NCBI RefSeq assembly: GCF_018390645.1
Contig: NZ_JAHBGC010000020.1
Span: 124,001-188,000 of the forward strand
Length of the DNA stretch: 64,000 nucleotides
Origin: Ancylobacter dichloromethanicus
Lineage (GTDB): Bacteria; Pseudomonadota; Alphaproteobacteria; Rhizobiales; Xanthobacteraceae
Direction of reading: 5' to 3'
Below are positions 19,435-29,458 of this stretch, piece by piece. Under the pieces are notes generated by a model that was not told the DNA's origin, ran no database searches, and saw only the letters and a list, made by a program, of their open reading frames with translations. Positions within the stretch are counted from its first letter, which is position 1. Each line of letters begins with the position of its first letter. The translations under genes and the position numbers were made by a program.

Positions 19435-21372
19435 ATGCGCTTTCCGCCCTCGTTCCTCGACGAGATACGTACCCGCCTCCCGGTGTCGGAGGTGGTGGGT
19501 AAGCGCGTGCAGCTGAAGAAGCAGGGGCGCGAATGGCGCGGTCTGTCGCCGTTCAACCCGGAGAAGACGCCGTCCTTCTATGTCAACGACCAGAAGGGCT
19601 TCTACCACTGCTTCTCCTCCGGCAAGCATGGCGACCAGTTCGACTTCCTGATGGAGGTCGACGGCCTGCCCTTCCCGGAGGCGGTGGAGCGGCTGGCCTC
19701 GATGGCCGGCGTGCCGATGCCGGTGCAGTCGCGCGAGGAAGAAAAGCGCGAGAGCCGGCGCAAGACGCTGCACGAGGTGATGGAACTCGCCGCGCAGTAT
19801 TTCGAGGCGGCGCTGCAGGGCCGCGCCGGCGCCAAGGGGCGCGGCTATCTCGCCGATCGCGGCCTCGGCCCCTCGGTACAGGGGCGGTTCCGGCTCGGCT
19901 ATGCGCTGCCCGAGCGATTCGCGCTGAAGGAGGCGCTGGGCGCGCGCGGCGTGCCGGTGGAGGACATGGTCGAGGCCGGGCTGCTGATTTCAGCCGAGGA
20001 CATCGCCATCCCCTATGACCGGTTCCGCGACCGGGTGATCTTCCCGATCACCGATTTGCGCGGGCGGGTGGTGGCCTTTGGCGGGCGGGCGCTGGAAAAG
20101 GACGTGCCGGCCAAGTACCTCAACTCGCCGGAAACGCCGCTCTTCCACAAGGGATCGCTGCTCTACAACGGCTTCAACGCCCGCGCCGCCGCCCATAACG
20201 GCGCGCCGGTCATCGCGGCGGAGGGCTATGTCGACGTCATCGCCCTGGTCGAGGCCGGCTTTGCCGGGGCGGTGGCCCCGCTCGGCACCGCGCTGACCGA
20301 GGAGCAACTGGCGCTCCTGTGGAAGATGGCGCCCGAGCCGGTGCTGCTGTTCGACGGCGACAAGGCCGGCCGCCGCGCCGCCTGGCGGGCGATGGACCTC
20401 GCTCTGCCGCATCTCAAGCCGGGCATGAGCCTTTCCTTCGGCCTGCTGCCCGAGGGGCAGGACCCGGACGATCTGGTGCGGGCCGGCGGGCGCGAGGCGG
20501 TGGACGCGGTGCTGGCGCAGGCCCGCCCGCTGGCCGATGTGCTGTGGGCGCGCGAAATGGAGAGCGCGAGCGTCGACACGCCCGAGCGCCGCGCGGCGCT
20601 GGAGGCGCGGATCGGCGAGATCGTGCGCGTCATCGGCGACGAGACGGTGCGCAAGCATTACCGCAGCGAGCTTCTGGAGCGCTTCCGCCGGCTGTTCGCG
20701 CCGGTGGCGGTGAAGGGCGAGGGCGGGCGCCGGAGCGGCGGCGACTATCCGGGCCGCTACGCCGGCAGAGGCGGCGGGCGCCGGCCGGTCGCCGGCGGGC
20801 GCGGCCTGCCGGGAGGGGGCGTGGGCGAGACCATGCGCCGCTCGGCGCTGGTGCGCGGCACGGCGGCGGAAATGCCGCGCAACGAGGCGCTGCTCCTGTT
20901 CGCGCTGATCAACCATCCCTGGCTGATCGACCAGTGCGCCGAGGAACTCGCGGGCCTGTCGCTGGCCAACCGGGAGATTGCCGAACTGCGCCGGGCGCTG
21001 CTCGATGCCCATATGGAGGGCGACGCCGAGGAGCCGGCGCGGCTGGAGGCCCGGCTGGAGGCGCAGGGCTTCGCCCCGCTGGTCGCCCGGCTGGCGCGCC
21101 TCGCGGTGGCGCGGCACGACTGGCCGGCCTTTTCCGATGCCGGACGGGTGGATGTGGAGTTGTGGTGGCACCAGCGGCTGGTCTTGCACCGGCGGGGCCA
21201 CGCCCTATCTAAGGAACTGAAAGAAGCCGAGAAGCGCCTGGCGGAGGAGCCCACGGAGATGAATTGGGCGCGCTTTCTCGACGTACAAAGTCAGCTCGCA
21301 GCACTTGACGGAACCGAAGCTTTGGTAGAGGGGTTCGGCGCCGCGTCGGGTCGCCCGGCGCGGACGATGTAA
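19435..21372 (+). CDS. dnaG: DNA primase with degenerate zinc finger
   Basis: DnaG makes the RNA primers for replication. The 645-residue protein has the CHC2 domain (about 1-100), the catalytic core with Toprim motifs AEGYVDVIAL and LLFDGDKAGRRAA, a glycine/arginine-rich linker near residues 430-465 and the C-terminal DnaB-binding domain. In the zinc finger the expected C-x2-H...C-x2-C ligands at 38, 41, 59 and 62 read S, N, C, S (GLSPFN; HCFSSG), so three of four ligands are missing. I recall the same change in other Hyphomicrobiales, so it is probably lineage-wide. It precedes rpoD, the common dnaG-rpoD order. Confidence 0.97.
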   Translation: MRFPPSFLDEIRTRLPVSEVVGKRVQLKKQGREWRGLSPFNPEKTPSFYVNDQKGFYHCFSSGKHGDQFDFLMEVDGLPFPEAVERLASMAGVPMPVQSREEEKRESRRKTLHEVMELAAQYFEAALQGRAGAKGRGYLADRGLGPSVQGRFRLGYALPERFALKEALGARGVPVEDMVEAGLLISAEDIAIPYDRFRDRVIFPITDLRGRVVAFGGRALEKDVPAKYLNSPETPLFHKGSLLYNGFNARAAAHNGAPVIAAEGYVDVIALVEAGFAGAVAPLGTALTEEQLALLWKMAPEPVLLFDGDKAGRRAAWRAMDLALPHLKPGMSLSFGLLPEGQDPDDLVRAGGREAVDAVLAQARPLADVLWAREMESASVDTPERRAALEARIGEIVRVIGDETVRKHYRSELLERFRRLFAPVAVKGEGGRRSGGDYPGRYAGRGGGRRPVAGGRGLPGGGVGETMRRSALVRGTAAEMPRNEALLLFALINHPWLIDQCAEELAGLSLANREIAELRRALLDAHMEGDAEEPARLEARLEAQGFAPLVARLARLAVARHDWPAFSDAGRVDVELWWHQRLVLHRRGHALSKELKEAEKRLAEEPTEMNWARFLDVQSQLAALDGTEALVEGFGAASGRPARTM

Positions 21373-21547
21373 CGGGTCCCATTGGGCTGCTCGCCCGCGC
21401 GTCTCCCGCCGCGTGGTGCGCGTAGCCCTGTTTGCGTCTCTCGCCGGCCAAAGCGCGGGACGCGGGTTGAACGATCGAAGGGCGGTGCCGTACGGGCCGC
21501 CATCGTACGCCGGGGCGCAGGTCGCCGGCGCTTGAGGAGCACAACGC

Positions 21548-23548
<2,001 letters not shown>

Positions 23549-23614
23549 TGATCCGTAGGTTGCGCCCGCTCCTCGACGATTGAGCCTCGCGCGACGGTCG
23601 GGACAGACGAACTT

Positions 23615-23643
23615 GAAAAAGGCGGCCCGCAGGCCGCCTTTTT
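23615..23643 (+). terminator. Intrinsic terminator after rpoD
   Basis: A symmetric hairpin: AAAAAGGCGGCC (23616-23627), 4-nt loop, GGCCGCCTTTTT. The A-run before and T-run after the stem make it potentially bidirectional. It lies about 70 nt after the rpoD stop. Confidence 0.92.
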
Positions 23644-23758
23644 GCGTCAGCGGCCGTTGCGGGGGCACGACCGGGTCGCCATCGCGCCTGTCGCAGATGC
23701 AACCTTGACAAGTGGTATTATTCGACAGCAATCTTAGGTAGCAACATTGGGGGCTGCC

Positions 23759-25021
23759 ATGAATCCGCTTGTCGTGCTGGCCGGTTCGCTTCTGCCTGAA
23801 ATCCTCAAACTGGCATTCGGACCCCGGTCGGGCCCGATCATCGAGGCCGTCAGCAACGCGGTGGAGGCCGCCACCGGCACGAAGGACCCGCAGAAGGCGC
23901 AGGCGCAGCTCGCCGCCGACCCCAAGCTCGCCAGCGAGCTCAAGCTGGAACTGGCGCGCATCGCCGCGCAGGGCGAGGAGGCGCAGCGCCAGGGCGAGCT
24001 GGAGGCGTTGCGGCTCACCATCGAGCGCGAGAGCCGCGCCGCGGCGAGCGACCTTGCCCAGCGCGAGCGGGACGACAAGGACCGCGCCGGCGCGCGCGAC
24101 ACGTTTCTGGCGCTGGCCAGCGCGCGCAATCCGCTCGCCTGGGCGCCGGTCGTCATCTCCATCGTCATCGTGGTGGGGTTCTTCTGGATATTGTGGGTGC
24201 TGCTGCAGCCGCTCACCCCCGACCGGCAATCACCCTTCACCAGCAACGCGCCGCTGCTCCAGCTCATCAACATCGTCATTGGCGGCCTGGTCTCGGCCTT
24301 CGCCACCGTGGTCAGCTATCACCTCGGTTCCTCCGCCTCCTCGCGCGCCAAGGACACCGCGTCCTTCGAGCTGCAGGGGCGGTTCGCCGACCAGGCCGGC
24401 ACCGCGATCCGCGCGCAGGTGCGTCAGGCGGAGGAGATGGTGGCCGGACGCCCCGCCGGCGCGTCGCCCGCCTCCGAGGCCGCCCGGACCGACGCGGCCG
24501 CCGCGCGCTTCCAGGCGTGCCTGGAGATCGTCTTCGGAGGCGAGGGCGGGTTCTCCAACGACACGTTCGATCCCGGCGGCGCAACCAAGTTCGGCATCAC
24601 CATCCGCACGCTCTCGGCCTATCGCGGCGAGGAGGCATCGGTGGACGACGTGGCCAAGCTGACAAAGGAGGAAGCCCGCGACATCTACCGGTCGATGTAC
24701 TGGAACGTGATGAAATGCGAGCAGCTTCCGCCGGGCGTCGATCTCGTCGTGTTCGACCACGGCGTCAACGCCGGTCCCGCCCGTGCGGTGAAGATGCTGC
24801 AGAGCGTCGTGGGCACCGCGCCCGACGGCTCCATCGGCCCGGTGACGCTGGAGGCGACGCGCCGGCGTGACGCGGTCGACATCGTCCGGCGCCTTTCCCA
24901 GGCGCGGCGCGACTTCTATGAGGGGCTGGACAAGGCTCGGTTCGAGAAGGGCTGGATCAACCGCGCCAACAAGGTCGAGCAACTCGCCCTCGGCATGGCC
25001 AGCGCGCAGAAGGCCGCCTGA
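23759..25021 (+). CDS. Membrane-anchored (holin-like) GH108 peptidoglycan muramidase fusion
   Basis: The 420-residue protein joins two phage-lysis-like parts. The N-terminal half has a hydrophobic N-terminus (PLVVLAGSLLPEILKLAFG), a charged helical stretch (about 55-120) and two strong transmembrane helices (about 124-148 and 166-190), resembling 3-TM holins of gene-transfer-agent type. After a linker, residues about 255-420 form a GH108 muramidase: catalytic Glu in FGGEGGFSNDTFDPGGATKFGIT (about E262), then a C-terminal peptidoglycan-binding domain (FDHGVNAGPARAVKMLQSVVG ... DGSIGPVTLEA). No secretion signal is seen, so export of the enzymatic part would rely on the membrane segments. ATG 23759 has GGGGG upstream; a TTGACA box lies at 23705. 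No phage genes adjoin. Confidence 0.82.
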   Translation: MNPLVVLAGSLLPEILKLAFGPRSGPIIEAVSNAVEAATGTKDPQKAQAQLAADPKLASELKLELARIAAQGEEAQRQGELEALRLTIERESRAAASDLAQRERDDKDRAGARDTFLALASARNPLAWAPVVISIVIVVGFFWILWVLLQPLTPDRQSPFTSNAPLLQLINIVIGGLVSAFATVVSYHLGSSASSRAKDTASFELQGRFADQAGTAIRAQVRQAEEMVAGRPAGASPASEAARTDAAAARFQACLEIVFGGEGGFSNDTFDPGGATKFGITIRTLSAYRGEEASVDDVAKLTKEEARDIYRSMYWNVMKCEQLPPGVDLVVFDHGVNAGPARAVKMLQSVVGTAPDGSIGPVTLEATRRRDAVDIVRRLSQARRDFYEGLDKARFEKGWINRANKVEQLALGMASAQKAA

Positions 25022-25035
25022 TCGCCCGCGCGCGC

Positions 25036-25167
25036 TCATTCGCCGGGAAGCGGATGGTTCTTGCGGCGCGTTGCCTTGGTGCTGGCCTCGACATAGGCCA
25101 GCGCGGCGGCGAAGCCGGTGAAGGCGATCACGACTCCGGCGACGAAGATAAGCGATTCGATCGGCAT
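25036..25167 (-). CDS. 43-residue single-pass membrane protein
   Basis: This small ORF has an excellent ribosome-binding site (GGAGGA 7 nt before the ATG). It encodes MPIESLIFVAGVVIAFTGFA at the start, a single hydrophobic helix of about 22 residues, then a basic tail (STKATRRKNHPLPGE), giving an N-out/C-in arrangement by the positive-inside rule. Function is unknown. It lies about 120 nt downstream of the DUF1328 gene on the same strand, so it may share that gene's stress promoter. Confidence 0.7.
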   Translation of the reverse strand: MPIESLIFVAGVVIAFTGFAAALAYVEASTKATRRKNHPLPGE

Positions 25168-25286
25168 GACATCCTCCGCGGGTAGTTTCCCGGAGGCTAG
25201 CGCGATGGCGACGGGGCGCCTTGCGGTAGGTCAATGCAGCGCGGGCGGCGGCAGCGCGCCCGCCCCGGACGAATGGCGGCGCGCCG

Positions 25287-25466
25287 TCAGGGCGCCGTCA
25301 CCGCCTGGTCGACCAGCATGGCGAAGCCGATCAGCAGCAGGAATCCGAGGAAGAACAGCCCGAACAGCAGCAGCGAGATCCTGCGGGCCAGCGCCGACAC
25401 GCCGGTGAAGCCGACGGCGCCGGCGATGACCGAGATCACGAGGAAGATGACGGCATACTTGATCAT
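25287..25466 (-). CDS. DUF1328 small membrane protein
   Basis: The 59-residue protein has two transmembrane helices (KYAVIFLVISVIAGAVGFTGV and ISLLLFGLFFLGFLLLIGFAML), matching DUF1328/YtjA. Relatives are widespread and often stress-associated, with no known biochemical role. ATG 25466 has a G-rich Shine-Dalgarno and lies 25 nt downstream of an exact EcfG-type promoter. An upstream TTG at 25493 would overlap that promoter and is rejected. Confidence 0.88.
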   Translation of the reverse strand: MIKYAVIFLVISVIAGAVGFTGVSALARRISLLLFGLFFLGFLLLIGFAMLVDQAVTAP

Positions 25467-25491
25467 GCGGGCCCCCCAGATGCGCAGCGTC

Positions 25492-25516
25492 AACGGCCGG
25501 TCGCCGGATCTGTTCC
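25492..25516 (-). promoter_or_regulatory. EcfG-type stress promoter for the DUF1328 gene
   Basis: On the minus strand GGAAC (25516-25512), 16 nt, then CGTT (25495-25492), an exact match to the alphaproteobacterial EcfG consensus GGAAC-N16/17-CGTT. The -10 element ends 25 nt before the ATG. Confidence 0.75.
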
Positions 25517-25526
25517 TCGCAGCCTA

Positions 25527-25630
25527 GCGCATTTTCCAGCGACGTGAGTTCCGGTTCGCGTGAAGAAAATGCGCCAAAACAAACACCTAGAGTTCATCCG
25601 GTAGCCCGGCTTTCACCGGATGGGCTCTAG
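25527..25630. repeat. Two adjacent REP-like palindromes at the end of the MFS gene
   Basis: The first has perfect 10-bp arms GCGCATTTTC (25527-25536) and GAAAATGCGC (25565-25574). The second has 16-nt arms from CTAGAG (25587) to CTCTAG (25630), with inner arms CATCCGGT/ACCGGATG and two T-G wobble positions. The last CTAG contains the MFS stop codon. This resembles dispersed repeats I know from Rhizobiales genomes and may also end transcription of the MFS gene. Confidence 0.65.
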
Positions 25631-26994
25631 GCGCCGTCGGAGCGCCCGTCCTGCTCTGTAGGGAAGGGGGCGTCGGGCGCGGTGTCGTCCGGCGCCGCGG
25701 CCGGCCCGGTCGAGGATGGCGCGGGCGAGGCGGCACGGCGCCAGCGCAGCCGCGACGGCGCCGGGCGCGGCGTGTCGCGAGGCTCCTTTTCCGGCCGTGG
25801 CACGGTTCCCGTCGCCGCCGAGGCGATCGGCTCGCTGGTGATTTCGCCCTGCGGCGTGCGCTCGCGCAGGAAGATGCGCCAGAGCACGAACAGCAGCAGC
25901 AGCGCATAGGCGGCGGCGGTGAAGAAGAACAGCCCCCCCGGCCCGTAATGCTGCATGCCCAGCGAGGCGAGGGCGGGACCGACCACCGAGCCGATGCCGT
26001 AGAGCAGCAGCAGCCCGGCGGCGGTTTCCACCGCTTCCGAGGGGGCGGTGCGGTCATAGGCATGGGCGGCGGCCAGCGAATAGGCGGGCAGCGAGAGCGC
26101 GCCATAGACCATGCCGAGCAGGCTGAGGCCGAGGAGGTCGAAGGGCAGCGCGCCGAGTGCGAGGCCGGCCAGCAGGGCGCCGACCAGCAGCGCGGCGAGG
26201 ATGCGGCGCCGGTCGATGCGGTCGGAGAGGAAGCCGATCGGCCACTGCGCCAGCGCGCCGGCCACCACCACCGCGCTCATGAAGGTCGCCGCCCCGTCGG
26301 CGGTCAGGCCGCTGCCGATGCCGAAGATCGGCCCCAGCGACCAGAGCGAGCCATTGGTGAGGCCGATGGCGAAGCAGCCGACCATCGCCACCGGCGCGGC
26401 GCGGAACAGCCGGGGCAGGCGGATGCGCGCGGTCTCGATCGGCGCCGGCTGGGTGCTGGAGCCGATCGCCACCGGCAGCGTGGCGAGCGAGAACAGGATG
26501 GCGGCTATGGCGAACAGGTCGAAGCTGCGCACCGGATAGACGGTGATCATCATCTGGCCGGCGGTCAGCGCGGCGTAGTCGACGATGACATAGGCGCTCA
26601 TGACGAAGCCGCGCGTCTGGTTGGTGGCGCGGTCGTTGAGCCAGCTCTCGATCACCAGATAGAGGCCGGCGAAGCAGAAGCCGGTGATGGCGCGCAGCAC
26701 GAACCAGGTGATCGGCTCGATGAACAGCGGGTGCGCCATCATCATCGCCACCACGCCGGAGGTGAGCGCGGCGAAGGCGCGGATATGCCCGGTGCGGCGC
26801 ACCAGATGCGGCACGGCGAGGCAGCCGACCACGAAGCCGAGATAATAGCTCGACCCCAATATGCCGAGATTGATGGCGCTGAAGCCCTCGAAGGCGCCGC
26901 GCAGCGGCAGCAGGGTATTCTGCAGGCCGCTTCCGGTAACCAGAAAGAACACGCCGAGCAGGAGCGCGGCGACAGGGCCGAGAGTCTGGGCCAT
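25627..26994 (-). CDS. MFS transporter (YcaD-like)
   Basis: This 455-residue major facilitator has about 12 hydrophobic helices. The N-terminal half includes GVFFLVTGSGLQNTLLPLRGAFEGFSAINLGILGSSYYLGFVVGC and the motif-A-like PHLVRRTGHIRAFAAL; the second half has GFLSDRIDRRRILAALLVGALLAG. This places it near the YcaD group; the substrate is unknown. The C-terminal 70 residues are a disordered Pro/Arg/Thr-rich tail. ATG 26994 is chosen at the start of the first helix. It is divergent from the aldose epimerase with about 98 nt between starts. Confidence 0.88.
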   Translation of the reverse strand: MAQTLGPVAALLLGVFFLVTGSGLQNTLLPLRGAFEGFSAINLGILGSSYYLGFVVGCLAVPHLVRRTGHIRAFAALTSGVVAMMMAHPLFIEPITWFVLRAITGFCFAGLYLVIESWLNDRATNQTRGFVMSAYVIVDYAALTAGQMMITVYPVRSFDLFAIAAILFSLATLPVAIGSSTQPAPIETARIRLPRLFRAAPVAMVGCFAIGLTNGSLWSLGPIFGIGSGLTADGAATFMSAVVVAGALAQWPIGFLSDRIDRRRILAALLVGALLAGLALGALPFDLLGLSLLGMVYGALSLPAYSLAAAHAYDRTAPSEAVETAAGLLLLYGIGSVVGPALASLGMQHYGPGGLFFFTAAAYALLLLFVLWRIFLRERTPQGEITSEPIASAATGTVPRPEKEPRDTPRPAPSRLRWRRAASPAPSSTGPAAAPDDTAPDAPFPTEQDGRSDGA

Positions 26995-27092
26995 GATGGA
27001 AACCGGACGATGAGGGTGACGGGGGTGCGGAATCACGGTTCCGCTAGGTCCGGTTAGCCCTGATCTTTGGCGAAGTCGAGACGGGGATTGGT

Positions 27093-28007
27093 ATGGGTGA
27101 GGGGCCGGTGAAGCTGAAATCGGATTATCTGGAGGCGGACATCTCGCCGCAGGGCGCGGAGATGGTGGGCTTGCGGGATCGCGACGGGCGCGACCTGCTG
27201 TGGAATGGCGACCCGGCGTTCTGGACCGGCCGCGCGCCGCTGCTTTTTCCCATCGTCGGGCGGCTGCCGAACGACCAGTTGCTGCATGAGGGCAATGTCT
27301 ATGCGATGGGCCAGCATGGCTTCGCGCGCCGGCGCGCCTTCACCCTGGAGGAGGCGACGGAGCATGAGGTGCGTCTGGCGCTTCATGCCGACGACGAGAC
27401 GCTGAAGCAGTACCCGTTCCCGTTCTCGCTCACCGTCACCTACACGCTCGCCGAGGCGACGCTGTCCATCAGTGCGGTGGTGGCCAACACCGGCGAGGCG
27501 ACGCTGCCGGCCAGCTTCGGCTTCCATCCCGCCTTCCGCTGGCCGCTGCCCTATGGCGGCACCCGGGCCGACCACCGGCTGGTGTTCGAGAAGGCGGAGG
27601 CGGAGGCGATCCATCGCCCGGTCGGCGGGCTGCTTTCCACCGCGACCGAGGACAACCCGGCGGTGGACGCGATTCTGGAGCCGACCGACGCGCTGTTCGA
27701 GCGCGACGCGCTGATCTTTCTCGACCTGCGCTCGCACCATGTGCGCTTCGGCGTGCCGGGCGAGCCGGGGCTGGAGGTGGCGTTTCCCGACATGCCGCAT
27801 CTCGGCATCTGGTCGAAGCCGGATGCGCCGTTCCTGTGCATCGAGCCCTGGGCCGGCTATGCCTCGCCCGAGGTGGGGCCGGCCGAGTTCATGGAAAAGC
27901 CCGGCCTGTCGCTCATCGCCCCCGGGGAGGCGAAGCGCTTCGGCATGGCGATACGCTGGATGCCGGATGTCGGGCGGTTGATCGGGCCGCACGAGGCCGG
28001 GGGCTAG
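27093..28007 (+). CDS. Aldose 1-epimerase family protein (LacX-like)
   Basis: The 304-residue protein has the galactose mutarotase-like beta-sandwich. Visible features are the start LKSDYLEADISPQGAEMVGLRDRDGRDLLWNGDPAFWTGRAPLLFPIVGRL, the HGFAR segment (catalytic-type His), SFGFHPAFRWPLP (second His) and CIEPWAGYASPE (catalytic Glu). Mutarotases interconvert alpha and beta anomers of sugars; the LacX-type branch has uncertain substrates. GGGGA lies upstream of the ATG. It adjoins the trehalose operon convergently, with no direct functional link. Confidence 0.88.
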   Translation: MGEGPVKLKSDYLEADISPQGAEMVGLRDRDGRDLLWNGDPAFWTGRAPLLFPIVGRLPNDQLLHEGNVYAMGQHGFARRRAFTLEEATEHEVRLALHADDETLKQYPFPFSLTVTYTLAEATLSISAVVANTGEATLPASFGFHPAFRWPLPYGGTRADHRLVFEKAEAEAIHRPVGGLLSTATEDNPAVDAILEPTDALFERDALIFLDLRSHHVRFGVPGEPGLEVAFPDMPHLGIWSKPDAPFLCIEPWAGYASPEVGPAEFMEKPGLSLIAPGEAKRFGMAIRWMPDVGRLIGPHEAGG

Positions 28008-28036
28008 CTAGAGCCGGCGACGCGCCCCGGTCGCGG

Positions 28037-29458
28037 TCACAGCGGCCGGGCGTTGGCGCGCGGCTCCGGGGTCTCGCCGAAATGGTCGGCGACATGGGTG
28101 AGTTCGTCGATGAAGCGCTCGCACCAATGGTGGATGGTGTTGTTCTCCACCCTGTCCATGTTGGTGCGCCAGCGCTCGCGGCGCTCTTCGAGCGGCATGG
28201 CGAGGGCGCGGTGCATGGCGTCGGCCATGCCCTCGATGTCATAGGGATTGACCAGCAGCGAGCCCTTCATCTCGTCCGCCGCCCCGGCGAAGCGGGACAG
28301 CACCAGCACACCGGGGTTCTCCGGATCCTGCGCGGCGACATATTCCTTGGCGACGAGGTTCATGCCGTCGCGCAGCGGCGTCACCACGCCGACCCGCGAG
28401 CGGCGGTAGATGGCGGCCAGCGTGGCGCGCTGGAACGGGCGGTTGAGGTAGCGCAGCGGCACCCAGTCGAATTCGGCGAACTCGCCATTGATCGCGCCGG
28501 CGAGTTCCTCCAGCTCGCGGCGCAGCGACTGATACTCGGCGACCTCGCTGCGCGAGAGCGGCGCCACCTGCATCATCGTCACCGTGGAGCGGTGCTCGGG
28601 ATAGCCGCGCAGCAATTCGCCGAAGGCGGCGAACTTGCCGGGCAGGCCCTTGGAATAGTCCAGCCGGTCGACGCCGACGGCAAGGGTGCGGCCGGCGAGG
28701 CTCTCGTCGAGGCGCCGCTCCTCGTCGCTGCCGACCGACTTGCGCGCGTCCCGGACGAAGGCCTCGGCGTCGATGCCGATCGGGTAGGCGGCGACGCGGA
28801 AGCGCCGGTCGCGCAGGCCCACCGTGCCGCCGGGGGCGATCCAGCCGCGCACTTCGGAGGAGATGTAGGTGAGCAGCGCGCGCACGTCGTTCTCGGTCTG
28901 CAGGCCGACGAGATCGTAATGCGACAGGTCGTTCACCAGCGCGGCATGCGAGGGCAGGCTGAGATAGACCTCGGGCGTCGGCCACGGAATGTGGTGGAAA
29001 TAGCCGATCCGCCCCTCGAAGCCGAGCTTGCGCAGTTCCGCCGCCAGCGGGATGAAGTGGTAGTCATGCACCCAGATGATGTCGTCGGGCTTGAGCAGCG
29101 GCAGCAGCGCGCGGGCGAAATGCTCGTTCACCCGCCGGTAGCCCTCCCAGTCCGCCTTGCGGAAGGTCAGCAGCCCGAGCCGGTAATGGCACAGCGGCCA
29201 CAGCGTGCCGTTGGCGTAGCCGGCATAATGGGCGCGCTGGTCCTCGGGGTCGAGGGTGAGCAGCGCATAGGTCACGCGGCCGGAACGGAAGATTTTCGGC
29301 GTGTCGGGCGGGTTGACCACGGTCTCGCCGCTCCAGCCGAACCACAGGCCGCCGCGCTGGCCGAGCGCCTCGCGCAGCGCGACGGCGAGCCCTCCCGCCT
29401 TGGCCGCGCGCTCCTTGGGCGACGCTACCCGGTTCGAGACGATTACGAGCCGCGCCAA
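28037..29458 (-). CDS. otsA: Trehalose-6-phosphate synthase (TTG start)
   Basis: OtsA makes trehalose 6-phosphate from UDP-glucose and glucose 6-phosphate. The 473-residue protein has the GT20 landmarks: LVIVSNRVASPKERAAKAGGLAVAL (glucose-6-phosphate loop), WVHDYHFIPLAAELR, IGYFHHIPWPTPEVY, VGVDRLDYSKGLPGKF (phosphate-binding RLDYSKG) and PLRDGMNLVAKEYVA. TTG 29458 is chosen because GGAGGA lies 6 nt upstream and it yields the E. coli OtsA length; an ATG at 29473 would place that Shine-Dalgarno inside the gene. It overlaps the GH15 gene by 16 nt and is last in otsB-GH15-otsA. Confidence 0.96.
   Translation of the reverse strand: MARLVIVSNRVASPKERAAKAGGLAVALREALGQRGGLWFGWSGETVVNPPDTPKIFRSGRVTYALLTLDPEDQRAHYAGYANGTLWPLCHYRLGLLTFRKADWEGYRRVNEHFARALLPLLKPDDIIWVHDYHFIPLAAELRKLGFEGRIGYFHHIPWPTPEVYLSLPSHAALVNDLSHYDLVGLQTENDVRALLTYISSEVRGWIAPGGTVGLRDRRFRVAAYPIGIDAEAFVRDARKSVGSDEERRLDESLAGRTLAVGVDRLDYSKGLPGKFAAFGELLRGYPEHRSTVTMMQVAPLSRSEVAEYQSLRRELEELAGAINGEFAEFDWVPLRYLNRPFQRATLAAIYRRSRVGVVTPLRDGMNLVAKEYVAAQDPENPGVLVLSRFAGAADEMKGSLLVNPYDIEGMADAMHRALAMPLEERRERWRTNMDRVENNTIHHWCERFIDELTHVADHFGETPEPRANARPL

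Noticed and set aside
23759-25021. Prophage remnant around the muramidase
   Set aside because: No integrase, capsid, portal, tail or terminase genes nearby; neighbours are housekeeping genes and DUF1328.
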